Positions 39,745-47,805 of a DNA stretch of 64,000 nucleotides are shown one piece after another (position 1 is the stretch's first letter; every line of letters begins with the position of its first letter). The position numbers and the translations under genes were made by a program. The stretch spans positions 62,001 through 126,000 of the forward strand of contig NZ_JANCPR020000025.1 of NCBI RefSeq assembly GCF_028657195.3. The letters are read 5' to 3'. A model generated the notes under the pieces. It saw only the letters and a program-made list of their open reading frames with translations. It made no database searches and was not told the DNA's origin. The stretch is from Streptomyces iconiensis (GTDB lineage: Bacteria > Actinomycetota > Actinomycetes > Streptomycetales > Streptomycetaceae).

Positions 39745-41447
39745 GCTGCTGCTCCTTCGGATACTGCGGAGGTGTCCTCGAAGAGGACGGCCTTCTCGTG
39801 GCGTACGGAGGCGAGGTAGTCGGAGACCTGCCGTTCGACCTGCTCGGCGCTCAGGCCCAGTTCGCGCCCGAGCAGCGCGCCGACCTCGGGCGCCGCTTCG
39901 GCCGAGGCGTCCCGCGCGAACAGCCGTGCGCGCAGGCGCCGGGAGAGGACGTCGTCGACCGTGCGGGCCAGTTCGGCGCGTGCGGCGTAGACGACCTCGG
40001 CCCTGGTGTAGGGGAGCCCCTTGACGACCGGCTCGGACAGCGAGGGGTCCTCGGCCATCAGGTCGTGCACGAAGCGGGCTTCGGTGCCGTACCGCTCGCC
40101 CAGGTGCGCGGCCAGACCGCCGGAGGCGGCGACGGCCTCGGCGTCGTAGCCCGCGCCGCCCAGCAGGGGCAGGTTCACGGTGCGGGACTTCGAGGAGGCC
40201 GTGCCCTTGCGGCCGAGTACGCCCAGCACCTTGTCGATCACCAGCTCGCCCATGTGGCGGCTGGTGGTGAGCTTGCCGCCGGTCACCGTCACCATGCCGG
40301 TCGGTCCCACGGTGATGTGGTGGTCGCGGCTCATGTTGAGGGTCGCGCCCTCCTTGCCGCCGACCAGCGGGCGCAGGCCGCCGATGGAGCCGATCACGTC
40401 GTCCGGGGTGAGATCGGCGGCGAACGCCGTCCTGGCGCCCTCCAGCAGGAACTCCATCTCCGCCCGGGTGCAGTTCACGTCGTCGGCCGAGCCCTTGTAG
40501 TCGTTGTCCGTCGTGCCCAGCACCACGGTGTCGCCCCAGCGGGTGCAGGTGGCACGCCGTGCCCGGCCGGGGATCGGCACGGTCACCGTGCAGTCGATCC
40601 TGAGCTTGTGCCACGGCACCACGATGTGTACGCCCTTGGCGGGACGGACCTGGTCCTGGTGGCCCGTGTCGGCCATGGCGTCGACCCGGTCGCTCCATAC
40701 GCCGGTCGCGTTGACGACCGCGTGTGCCCGGATCTCGACCTCCTGCCCGTCGATCGTCGCCTTCGCGCCGCAGGCCCTGCCGCCGCTGGTCAACAGCGCG
40801 TCCACGCGGGCCCCGTTGAGCACGGTGGCGCCCAGCGCCGCTGCCGTACGGGCGATGGTGAGGGTGAGGCGGGCGTCGTCGGCGCGGCCGTCGAAGTACA
40901 TCAGGCCGCCCTTGAGGCTCTCGGCGCGCAGCGTCGGCGCGTGCGCCAGCACCTCGGGAACGGAAAGACGCTGGTGCAGCTTGCCTATGCGCCAGCCGCC
41001 CACCAGGTCGTACGTCCACAGCAGGCCCTCGAAGCCCTTGGCGAGCCGTGGGTCGAAGACGCCCTCCTTCTCCAGGATCGGGAAGAGGAACGGCAGCCTG
41101 TGCACCAGGTGCGGGGCGTTCTTGCGGAAGCGGTGCCGCTCCAGCAGCGAGTGCCGTACGAGATTGACGTTGCCCTGCTCGATGTAGCGCAGCCCGCCGT
41201 GCACCATCTTCGAGGACTTCGAGGAGGTGCCGGAGGCGAAGTCGTCCCGCTCCACCAGCGCGGTGCGCAGTCCGCGCGAGACGGCGTCCAGCGCGGCGTA
41301 CACCCCCGTGATGCCGCCGCCGACGACGAGCACGTCGAACTGCTCGTCAGCGAGCTGCCGCGTGCTCCGCTCCCTGTCGAGCAGCAGCGCCGACCGGCGC
41401 GTCGCCCGCGCCGCGCGGCCCGGCTTGCGGGCTGGCATGGTGATCAC
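39741..41447 (-). CDS. glpD: Aerobic glycerol-3-phosphate dehydrogenase
   Basis: 568 residues from the GTG at 41447, with AGGAG upstream. It has FDVLVVGGGITGVYAALDAV (FAD loop, about 38-57), RDDFASGTSSKSSKMVHGGL, RYIEQGNVNLVRHSLLERH (family signature) and a C-terminal cap domain (about 400-555). It oxidises sn-glycerol-3-phosphate to DHAP at the membrane, feeding electrons to quinone. The 4-base overlap with the AGPS-like gene suggests its DHAP product is directly used there. Confidence 0.96.
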   Translation of the reverse strand: MITMPARKPGRAARATRRSALLLDRERSTRQLADEQFDVLVVGGGITGVYAALDAVSRGLRTALVERDDFASGTSSKSSKMVHGGLRYIEQGNVNLVRHSLLERHRFRKNAPHLVHRLPFLFPILEKEGVFDPRLAKGFEGLLWTYDLVGGWRIGKLHQRLSVPEVLAHAPTLRAESLKGGLMYFDGRADDARLTLTIARTAAALGATVLNGARVDALLTSGGRACGAKATIDGQEVEIRAHAVVNATGVWSDRVDAMADTGHQDQVRPAKGVHIVVPWHKLRIDCTVTVPIPGRARRATCTRWGDTVVLGTTDNDYKGSADDVNCTRAEMEFLLEGARTAFAADLTPDDVIGSIGGLRPLVGGKEGATLNMSRDHHITVGPTGMVTVTGGKLTTSRHMGELVIDKVLGVLGRKGTASSKSRTVNLPLLGGAGYDAEAVAASGGLAAHLGERYGTEARFVHDLMAEDPSLSEPVVKGLPYTRAEVVYAARAELARTVDDVLSRRLRARLFARDASAEAAPEVGALLGRELGLSAEQVERQVSDYLASVRHEKAVLFEDTSAVSEGAAA

Positions 41448-41530
41448 AACATCAACTCCTGGTAGTGCGTGTGCGCTTGCGTTTGGTCGGCGCGTTTTGC
41501 GGGGGGCGGGGGTGCCCCTGGTTGTGCGTT

Positions 41531-41579
41531 GCGGGCTGCGGGTGAGTCGTGGCTTGTCGCGCAGTTCCCCCGCGCCCCT
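41531..41579 (+). repeat. Dispersed intergenic repeat, copy 2
   Basis: GCGGGCTGCGGGTG to CGCGCAGTTCCCCCGCGCCCC matches 32206-32253 and is likewise preceded by GGTGCCCCTGGTTGTG (41510-41525). It ends in a small hairpin, CGCGCCC-CTTC-GGGCGCG (41571-41588). It fills most of the 156 bases between glpK and glpD and is oriented against operon transcription. Confidence 0.75.
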
Positions 41580-41603
41580 TCGGGCGCGCCCTGTCCTCGG
41601 CTG

Positions 41604-43160
41604 TTATTGCAGTCCGGGTAGTGGTTCGCCCAGGTGGGCTGCGAACAGGGCGTGCCATTCCGCCCGTTGCTCCTCGCGGTCGTCGTCCGCTTCCGGCTCG
41701 AAGACGCGGCCCGCAGGCTGCGCCCCGACGATCTCGTCGAGCGAGGACCACAGCCCGGCGCCGACGCCCGCGAGGTACGCGCTGCCGCGCAGGCTCGCCG
41801 TCGAGGAGTCAGCGACCCGCTCCAGCGGCATGCCCACGAGGTCGGCCTGGATGCGCATCAGCGGGTCGCTGCCCGACACCCCGCCGCCGACGCGCAGTTG
41901 ACGGAACGGTGCGCCCATCGTGGCCGCCACCCCGTCGACGAGGTCGCACACCGAGTGCGCGATCCCCTCCAGCACTGCCCGCGCGACCTCGGCCCTGGTC
42001 GTGGCGAGGCTCAGCCCGCTGAGCGCGGCGGTCGCCTCGGGCCGCCACAGCGGGACCCGTACGCCGGCCAGCGCGGGCACGAAGCGAGCCCCGCCGGGGC
42101 GGTGTCCGGAGCCCGCGGCAAGTTCCCCGATCTCCTGGGGTGAGGCGAACAGGCCCAGGTCGTCGCAGAGCCAGCGCAGCGCCGAGCCCGTGGTCGAGCA
42201 GTACGCCTCCAGGCTGTACCGCGTGACCCCGCCCTGCCGCCAGCCCGGCTGCGCGAGCACCCCGTCGATGTCGGCCCGTGGCAGGGCAGCCCGCGCGCCG
42301 GTCGCGACATCCACGAACGCGCCGGTCCCGTACATGCACATCCCGCACCCCGCTTCGAGCCCACCGAGCGCGAGCAGCGCGGCGTGCTGGTCACCCATCG
42401 AGGCGGCCAGGGGTACGGAGATGCCGAGCGTGTCCGCGTCCGTCAGCCCGAAGTGGGTGCTCTCGGCGTCCCCCGCGCCCCCGGCGTCTCCCGCGTCGTC
42501 GGAGCGCAGTTCGGGGAGCAGCGCGAGCGGGAAGCCCTGGTGGGCGATCCACTCCTCGTCCCACGCGTGGTCACGCAAAATGTAGCCGCCGGTGGAGGCC
42601 GCGTTGGTCGCGGTGGTCGCGTGCGTGGCGCCGCCCGTCAGCTGCCAGATCAGCCAGCTGTCGACGGTGCCGTACAGCAGCCGCCCCTCCCGGTGCGCGG
42701 CGGCGACCTCGGGCCGCTCGGCGATCTGCCGCGCCGCCCACAGGAACGGTGCGCGCGAGCCGACGGGCCGTCCCGTACGGGCCAGCAGTACGGGGTCCCA
42801 CTCGGCCTCGTACGCGAGCAGGTCCCTCGCGTAGCGGCGGTCCTGCCAGACGACGGCGGGCAGCAGCGGCAGTCCCGTCACCCGGTCCCACAGGATCGCC
42901 GTCGCGCGCTGCGTGGTGAGCGCGACGGCCGTCACCTCGACGCCGTCCGCCTCGGCGAGCGCCTCGCGGCACACGTCGAGCGTCGCGGTCCAGATCTCCA
43001 TCGGGTCCTGCTCGACGGAGAGCGCGTCCGGGTGGCTGACCTTGATGGCCCGGTAGAAGACCCGGCGCACCGATCCGTCGTCGAGCACGATCCCCGCGCG
43101 GGTCCCTGTCGTCCCCTCGTCGATGGCGAGCACGCCCTTGCGGGGTGACGTCGGTGTCAC
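41604..43160 (-). CDS. glpK: Glycerol kinase (FGGY family)
   Basis: 518 residues from the GTG at 43160, with AAAGGGG upstream inside the end of the small repeat gene. VLAIDEGTTGTRAGIVLDDG is the phosphate-1 loop, VWQDRRYARDLL the glycerol-binding WxD region and SMGDQHAALLALG the GDQ catalytic segment; VGGGVSGSDPLMRIQADLVG is the FGGY signature 2 area. It phosphorylates glycerol (or a similar polyol) to G3P. A Gly/Ala/Asp repeat (DDAGDAGGAGDA, 221-232) is inserted in a surface loop. No GlpF aquaporin accompanies it. Confidence 0.92.
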   Translation of the reverse strand: MTPTSPRKGVLAIDEGTTGTRAGIVLDDGSVRRVFYRAIKVSHPDALSVEQDPMEIWTATLDVCREALAEADGVEVTAVALTTQRATAILWDRVTGLPLLPAVVWQDRRYARDLLAYEAEWDPVLLARTGRPVGSRAPFLWAARQIAERPEVAAAHREGRLLYGTVDSWLIWQLTGGATHATTATNAASTGGYILRDHAWDEEWIAHQGFPLALLPELRSDDAGDAGGAGDAESTHFGLTDADTLGISVPLAASMGDQHAALLALGGLEAGCGMCMYGTGAFVDVATGARAALPRADIDGVLAQPGWRQGGVTRYSLEAYCSTTGSALRWLCDDLGLFASPQEIGELAAGSGHRPGGARFVPALAGVRVPLWRPEATAALSGLSLATTRAEVARAVLEGIAHSVCDLVDGVAATMGAPFRQLRVGGGVSGSDPLMRIQADLVGMPLERVADSSTASLRGSAYLAGVGAGLWSSLDEIVGAQPAGRVFEPEADDDREEQRAEWHALFAAHLGEPLPGLQ

Positions 43161-43357
43161 GGCTGCCCCTTTCGTTCCATGTTCTCGGCGTTCTCAGCGT
43201 TCTCGGTGTACTCGACGGTCTCGGTGTACTCGGTGTACTCGACGGTCCCGACCGTCTCGACGGTCCCGGCCCGGCCCTCCGGACCTCTTCCCGCCGCCGT
43301 GGCGGCGCGTCTCCCGGGGGCGTCCGGCGGCGCCGGACTCACCTGCGTGGCGGTCAC
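43157..43357 (-). CDS. Small tripeptide-repeat protein between MFS and GlpK (66 residues)
   Basis: GTG at 43357 overlaps the MFS stop as GTGA, and the TGA at 43159-43157 overlaps the glpK GTG start as GTGA. The reading frame thus exactly fills the space with coupled starts on both sides. The first 30 residues are Ala/Arg/Pro-rich. Residues 32-59 are a tripeptide repeat (TVE, YTE, NAE units) encoded by ten 9-bp units at 43182-43271. Acidic, Thr/Tyr-rich repeats suggest an extended or beta-like surface. The AAAGGGG serving glpK lies in its last codons. No homologue recognised. The open frame extends upstream inside the MFS gene, so existence is inferred from the overlaps. Confidence 0.5.
   Translation of the reverse strand: MTATQVSPAPPDAPGRRAATAAGRGPEGRAGTVETVGTVEYTEYTETVEYTENAENAENMERKGQP
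43182..43271. repeat. Nonamer tandem repeat x10
   Basis: Ten consecutive 9-bp units related to TTCTCGGYG/TACTCGACG (for example 43200-43208, 43209-43217, 43227-43235). The period is a multiple of three, so copy-number change would lengthen or shorten the small protein's tripeptide repeat without shifting frame. Confidence 0.85.
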
Positions 43358-44841
43358 CGTGTGCGCGCCGTCGGGCTGGGTCCGCTGGTCCCGGCGGGAT
43401 CGGCGGAGGGGCCGGGCGAGGAGCCCGGCGAGTGCTGCTCCGTCACGACCGCCTCGCCTGCCTCGTCGGGGGAGGTGCCGGTCCTCGTCGGGTCCCACTT
43501 GATGAGCAGGCAGACGATCATGCCCAGCAGGGGGACGACCGACAGCACGAGGAAGGTGTCCCCGAGGCCGAGGGCCTCTTTGATCTGCGGGAAGACATAC
43601 AGCCCGACGACGCTGCCGAAGCTGCCGACCATGCCGGTCACACCCGTGCCCAGCGCCCGTACGTCGCTGCTGTACGAGAGCGCGGCGATGGACTTGCCGT
43701 TCGCTCCGGGGCCGGCCGAGTGGCAGAGGATGAACAGGACCGGCAGGCAGAAGGCGACGACGATCGGCGCCTTGCCGAAGGTCAGCCCCATCAGCACCAG
43801 CGCGACGAACACCCCTCCGAAGCCCCACGCCGAACTCATGCGCAGGCCCAGCTTGCGCCCGAAGAGCGCGGAGGCGAGGCCGCCGACGATGCCGACGGCG
43901 TTGAAGACCATCGAGCCGATCGTCGCCTTCTCGAAGCTGTCACCGAAGATCGTCAGGCTGATGAGCGGGAGATACCAGCCGACGGCGAAGTACTGGAGGC
44001 CCTGGCCGAGCGAGATGACCGAGGAGAGCAGCGTGCGCGGCAGGTACTCGCCCTTGAAGAGGACACCCGCGTCCTTCATGCCCACAGCGGGCGCGGCGGC
44101 GACGGCCTTGGCCTCGGCGCCGGAGGAGTCGGCGACCGCGTCGATCCCGTAGATCTTCTTCAGGTTCCGCACGGCGTCCTCCAGGCGGCCCTTGCTGGCC
44201 AGCCAGGTGGGGCTCTCCACGAGGAAGAGCCACTGGAGTACCAGGAGAAGCAGCGCGATCACACCGGCGGAGCCCAGCGACCAGCGCCAGATGTCCTGGC
44301 CCACGTCGAGGTGGAAGAAGCCCAGCGCGAGGAGGAGGTTGCCGGTGGTCGCGCAGTACCAGACGGCCTGCCACAGGTTGAGCCGTCCGCTGCTGGCCTT
44401 GGGGGTGTACTCCGCGAGGAGCGCCATGGCGACGGCGAAGTCCACGCCGTAGGCGATGCCGACCAGCACCCGCCCGAGCCAGACCGTCGTGAAGTCACCG
44501 GAGAAGGCCGCCAGCAGCGCGCCCGCCACGGCGAAGACCTTCGCGATCAGCAGCGGGGGCACCCGGCCGATACGGGTGGCGAGCCAGCCGCCCACCGGGT
44601 TGAAGATGATCGCGAGGAAGGGCGCCGTCGCGGTCAGCACCGAGATCTGGGTACTGGTGAGCTTCATCTGGTCCGTCATGGGACCGAGACCCGCGCTGAG
44701 CGCCGCGTTGGCGTACGCGTCCAGGAAGAGCCCGCCGAACGCGAGGTACCAGGTGATCCGCGCGCGTCCGGTGACCCGTCGCAGCCCATCGATGAGCGCA
44801 ACGATGTCAGCGACGCCTTTGACGCTCGGACGTTGTGCCAT
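43354..44841 (-). CDS. MFS transporter, sugar/polyol-porter type
   Basis: 495 residues from the ATG at 44841 (weak AAGGCGG upstream). Twelve spans with GLFLDAYANAALSAGLGPM in span 1, GWLATRIGRVPPLLIAK (motif A-like, loop 2-3), GRVLVGIAYGVDFAVAMALL and LVESPTWLASKGRLEDAV (PESP-like sugar-porter motif). A cytoplasmic loop follows span 6, then VGLYVFPQIKEALG. The C-terminal 40 residues are Ser/Pro/Thr-rich. As first gene of the glp operon it likely imports glycerol, G3P or a related polyol in place of GlpF/GlpT. Expression would pass the leader terminator at 44883. Confidence 0.88.
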   Translation of the reverse strand: MAQRPSVKGVADIVALIDGLRRVTGRARITWYLAFGGLFLDAYANAALSAGLGPMTDQMKLTSTQISVLTATAPFLAIIFNPVGGWLATRIGRVPPLLIAKVFAVAGALLAAFSGDFTTVWLGRVLVGIAYGVDFAVAMALLAEYTPKASSGRLNLWQAVWYCATTGNLLLALGFFHLDVGQDIWRWSLGSAGVIALLLLVLQWLFLVESPTWLASKGRLEDAVRNLKKIYGIDAVADSSGAEAKAVAAAPAVGMKDAGVLFKGEYLPRTLLSSVISLGQGLQYFAVGWYLPLISLTIFGDSFEKATIGSMVFNAVGIVGGLASALFGRKLGLRMSSAWGFGGVFVALVLMGLTFGKAPIVVAFCLPVLFILCHSAGPGANGKSIAALSYSSDVRALGTGVTGMVGSFGSVVGLYVFPQIKEALGLGDTFLVLSVVPLLGMIVCLLIKWDPTRTGTSPDEAGEAVVTEQHSPGSSPGPSADPAGTSGPSPTARTR

Positions 44842-44882
44842 GAATCCGCCTTTGAGGAGGACCTGTTCGATGGCACGACGTG

Positions 44883-44927
44883 AAAAAAGCAGACACAGCA
44901 GAGCCACCGACAGGTGGTCTGTGTCTG
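44883..44927 (-). terminator. Leader terminator/antiterminator upstream of the glp operon
   Basis: On the minus strand CAGACACAG (44927-44919) pairs with CTGTGTCTG (44898-44890) as a perfect 9-bp stem. An inner CCACC/GGTGG stem has a four-base loop, with an internal bulge between. The hairpin is followed by C and TTTTTT (44888-44883). A textbook U-tract terminator only about 40 bases before the MFS start is rare in Streptomyces. It is the arrangement expected for GlpP-type antitermination, and a GlpP-like gene is in the same operon. Confidence 0.75.
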
Positions 44928-45092
44928 TGCCTGCCCAAGAGAGCTACGGACGGGGCCGTAGCAGTTGAAGTACGCGAGTAGTTAAGGACGCGCCGACGGG
45001 TTCGTCAAGAGTTTCCGGAAGATTTCCCCGAGGTGAAGCTCTCCCGGCGCGACGTTTCCGAAGGCGAAGGCGGCGGGCCCGCACGCGTGCGC

Positions 45093-45392
45093 TCAGCGCG
45101 GCCCGCCCGCCGTCCCTGTGACCGTGAAGCGGGCGCCGGGACTCGGTGCACCCGGACCCGCGTCGTACGGGTCGATACGGCCGACGGCGCGCAACTCCTC
45201 GCCGTGCAGCGCGCCCAGCGCCTCGAAGTCGGTCATCTCCCTGTCGTCCTGATCGGCCAGGACGACCTGCGAGACGGTCGCGACGAGGGCGCCGGTCTCG
45301 TCCCACAGCTCGAAGCAGAAGGTGGGCGGCAGGAAGCTGCGCACTCCGTTGTCGACGACGCGTACCGGCGTGTGGACCGTCCTGTGGGTCAT
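45093..45392 (-). CDS. Small protein of unknown function (Hint-peptidase neighbourhood)
   Basis: 99 residues from the ATG at 45392, overlapping the upstream stop as ATGA. A beta-rich core is likely: VVDNGVRSFLPPTFCFELWD, ALVATVSQVVLADQDDREMT, DFEALGALHGEELRAVGRID. The tail is Gly/Pro-rich. No signal peptide or membrane span and no recognised family. Coupling to the Cys-rich neighbour and co-direction with the Hint-metallopeptidase suggest a common function. Confidence 0.7.
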   Translation of the reverse strand: MTHRTVHTPVRVVDNGVRSFLPPTFCFELWDETGALVATVSQVVLADQDDREMTDFEALGALHGEELRAVGRIDPYDAGPGAPSPGARFTVTGTAGGPR

Positions 45393-45952
45393 GGCGCCGC
45401 CTCCTCCCAGCGCCCGGCGGGACAGCTCTCGGACGCCAGCGCGGCCTTCCTGCGTACGTCGCAGCCGCACAGCCCGCAGAGCGTGAGACCGTCCGGCGTG
45501 CCCATGAGCCGGTAGAGGGCCTTGCGCGGGGGCGCCGTCAGATGCGGGCAGCCCCGGCAGGTGACCAGGCGCTTCTCGTAGGCGGCCTGCGGGGTGCGGG
45601 AGAAGCCGGATGCGGCCCAGTGCGCGAGGGCAGCGCCGGCGCGGGCGAGCAGTTCCGCGTTGCCGCGCGAGGCAGCCGGGGCCGTTGGCGCCGTTGGTGC
45701 GGTCGGAGCGGCGGTGACGGCCGGGGCGGGCGCGGCGTCCAGTGAGCCGGCCGCACTCGCGTGCGCCCCGCTCAGCAGCAGGTCGAGCATGCCCGGGTCG
45801 TCCCTGCACAGTTCCAGGTGGTGCAGGAACATCGGGTCGCGGGCCACCTCGGCGAGCACCGCGTCGGTGACCCGCCGCACGGGGATGCCGAGCCCGTCGG
45901 CGAGGGCACGGCGGTCGGGCACCTGGTGCTGCGCCGGCTGCGTATCGGTCAC
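45389..45952 (-). CDS. Zn-ribbon-like protein with Ala/Pro/Thr linker (Hint-peptidase neighbourhood)
   Basis: 187 residues from the GTG at 45952, with GGGAGA upstream. The N-terminal part (about 12-70) looks helical (LADGLGIPVRRVTDAVLAEV, DPMFLHHLELCRDD). A TAPTAPTAP linker follows. The C-terminal 75 residues hold YEKRLVTCRGCPHL, LTLCGLCGCDV and ESCPAGRW, a six- to seven-Cys pattern like small zinc ribbons in phage and accessory proteins. It could be an adaptor or a processed substrate of the peptidase encoded upstream. Function unknown. Confidence 0.72.
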   Translation of the reverse strand: MTDTQPAQHQVPDRRALADGLGIPVRRVTDAVLAEVARDPMFLHHLELCRDDPGMLDLLLSGAHASAAGSLDAAPAPAVTAAPTAPTAPTAPAASRGNAELLARAGAALAHWAASGFSRTPQAAYEKRLVTCRGCPHLTAPPRKALYRLMGTPDGLTLCGLCGCDVRRKAALASESCPAGRWEEAAP

Positions 45953-46092
45953 GGGGGTTCTCCCTGGGAACGTCGGGGCAAGGGCGGTCGGCGTACGTCC
46001 GGTCGGCGTACGTCCGGGCGGCCGGGTGGCCGGCCGGACGGGGCGCCCGCCGCGGGGTACTGGGGCCCACGCGGCGGGCGCTCCGCGTGCGG

Positions 46093-47487
46093 TTACGCCG
46101 CGCAGGCCGGCTTGCCTGCGAGGCTCACGGCCGAGTGGTACGTCGCGACCCGGCAGGCACCCGGCGGGTGCCCGCATCCGGCGGTGCCGCCGGGCGCGTG
46201 CGGGTCGTTGGGCACGCCGAAGAAGTTGGCCATCTGTGCGATGCCCGCGTCCGTCGTCGCGATGTAGGAGTCGCCGAACCACACCTTGCGCATGATGTTG
46301 CGCACGCCGCGGTAGTCGGCCTGGCCCTCGCAGGACAGCCCGCCGGGGAAGGTGGGTGTGCCGCCGTAGTGGTGGGCCAGCTCATGGGCCAGCACCAGGG
46401 CTATGCCCTCCAGTTCAAGATCCTGGTCGCGCACGAGGCCGCCCTTGAGCGCGACATGGCGAACGCCGTTCTCCACCCAGGCGTACGCGTTGACCTCGTC
46501 GCTCGCCCAGTCCAGGTGGTACGTGACGTCGGGGTAGAACGTCTTGTGCTGCTGGATGAGCGCCTCGGTCCATTCGCGTGCGAGCGGGTCGTTGAACGGG
46601 CGCTTGGGCGAGCGCCGTTTGACCTCCGCCTCCTCCGGTGAGAGGAAACTGCACGCGCCGTCGGGCACGTTGACCATGGTGGCCTCGGCCGGTACGAACG
46701 TGTGCTCCGCCAGATCCAGATCCGGAGCGTTGAATCCGGAAGTGCGCAGCGGCGTGTTCGCGGTGACCGATTCGGGGAGTTCCGGAGCCTGGAGACAGGC
46801 CCTGCCGTAGCGGTCCACATATTCCGCCGAGCCGACAACGGGCATGTTCTCGTGCTGTTTGACGTTGAATCCGGCCACGTCGGAACGGCGGGCCATGATC
46901 TGGACGACGTAATCCGCGCTCACCACCCCGTTCGTGTTGAGCAGATGACCTTCCAGGTCTTCTCCCGGTGCTTCCTTGTCGCTCGCCGCGACGTGGTGGA
47001 AACCCGCCAGATAGTCGCCGATGTGCACGGCGGTGACGCTGACGGGATCGCCCGAGGGCGAGATCAGCACGTCCTCGGGAGCGAGCCGGTCGGCGCGCTT
47101 GAGGGTGTGTTCGTCGCCTGCCAGCAGGAACAGGTGGTCGCTGGTGACCGCGAGCGCTGTCTCCGCGTACCGCACCAGGACCGTGTACTTCTGGCGGGAG
47201 GCACCTGTCGTGCCACCGCTGAAGACGACAGGGCGTGCCGCCCAGGTCAGGCCGGTTCCGGAGGCCATGATCTGGTCGCCGACCGCGTACATCTCGATGG
47301 CCTTGAAGCCGCCCATGCCGTCCTCGACCATCGTGCCGAAGGCCAGGCAGGAGCAGGAGCAGTAGCACGGCCCTATGGCGTCCCGGGTCAGCACAGGATG
47401 GTTGATCGGCCAGCCTTCCAGTTTGCAGATCTCGTTGATTTCCGCGTCGGCGCCGCTGCAGTGAGCAGACTCGCACTGTCGGACCAT
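46093..47487 (-). CDS. Hint (intein/hedgehog-like) domain fused to a zinc metallopeptidase
   Basis: 464 residues from the ATG at 47487 (47523 also possible). A Cys-rich leader ends in CYCSCSC (41-47). Cys47 starts a Hint domain: CLAFGTMVEDGMGGFKAIEM, YAVGDQIMAS, LAVTSDHLFLLAGDEHTLKR (block B with His118) and GHLLNTNGVVSADYVVQIM near 180-198. It lacks a terminal His-Asn, so cleavage without splicing is expected. Residues about 295-425 are a peptidase-like domain with LVLAHELAHHYGG (HExxH, 368-372) and SCEGQADYRG (Glu387, likely third ligand). No signal peptide. Autoprocessing could activate or release the peptidase. It is divergent from a STAND NTPase. Confidence 0.8.
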   Translation of the reverse strand: MVRQCESAHCSGADAEINEICKLEGWPINHPVLTRDAIGPCYCSCSCLAFGTMVEDGMGGFKAIEMYAVGDQIMASGTGLTWAARPVVFSGGTTGASRQKYTVLVRYAETALAVTSDHLFLLAGDEHTLKRADRLAPEDVLISPSGDPVSVTAVHIGDYLAGFHHVAASDKEAPGEDLEGHLLNTNGVVSADYVVQIMARRSDVAGFNVKQHENMPVVGSAEYVDRYGRACLQAPELPESVTANTPLRTSGFNAPDLDLAEHTFVPAEATMVNVPDGACSFLSPEEAEVKRRSPKRPFNDPLAREWTEALIQQHKTFYPDVTYHLDWASDEVNAYAWVENGVRHVALKGGLVRDQDLELEGIALVLAHELAHHYGGTPTFPGGLSCEGQADYRGVRNIMRKVWFGDSYIATTDAGIAQMANFFGVPNDPHAPGGTAGCGHPPGACRVATYHSAVSLAGKPACAA

Positions 47488-47805
47488 TTCCCCGCCCCCT
47501 TGTTTTTCACCGTACGACGGCACTCCGCCGCCTTGTGTGGTGTTTGTCTACTGCCGCAGCGCCCTCATCGGAAGGTGCGGAACGGGCACATCTCGACCCC
47601 TTTCTTCCCAGTGAGCGCACGAAAGGACAGGAGAAATCGGGGCCCCTTTCGCCCGGTGCGCGACACCGTGGCCAGCGTGTATCCCGAAGGGAAATAGCAG
47701 CCAAAAGCGGCCCCGGTTGTTCGTAATCTGCACGCTCCTGCGCGATTCTGATCGGCTCTCGGGGGGAGATGTAGAGAGAAGAGTCATGGCGGGCACGGAA
47801 GGGGC

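Noticed and set aside
39798..41465. 555-codon plus-strand frame opposite glpD
   Set aside because: Antisense shadow without motifs; glpD on the minus strand is unmistakable.
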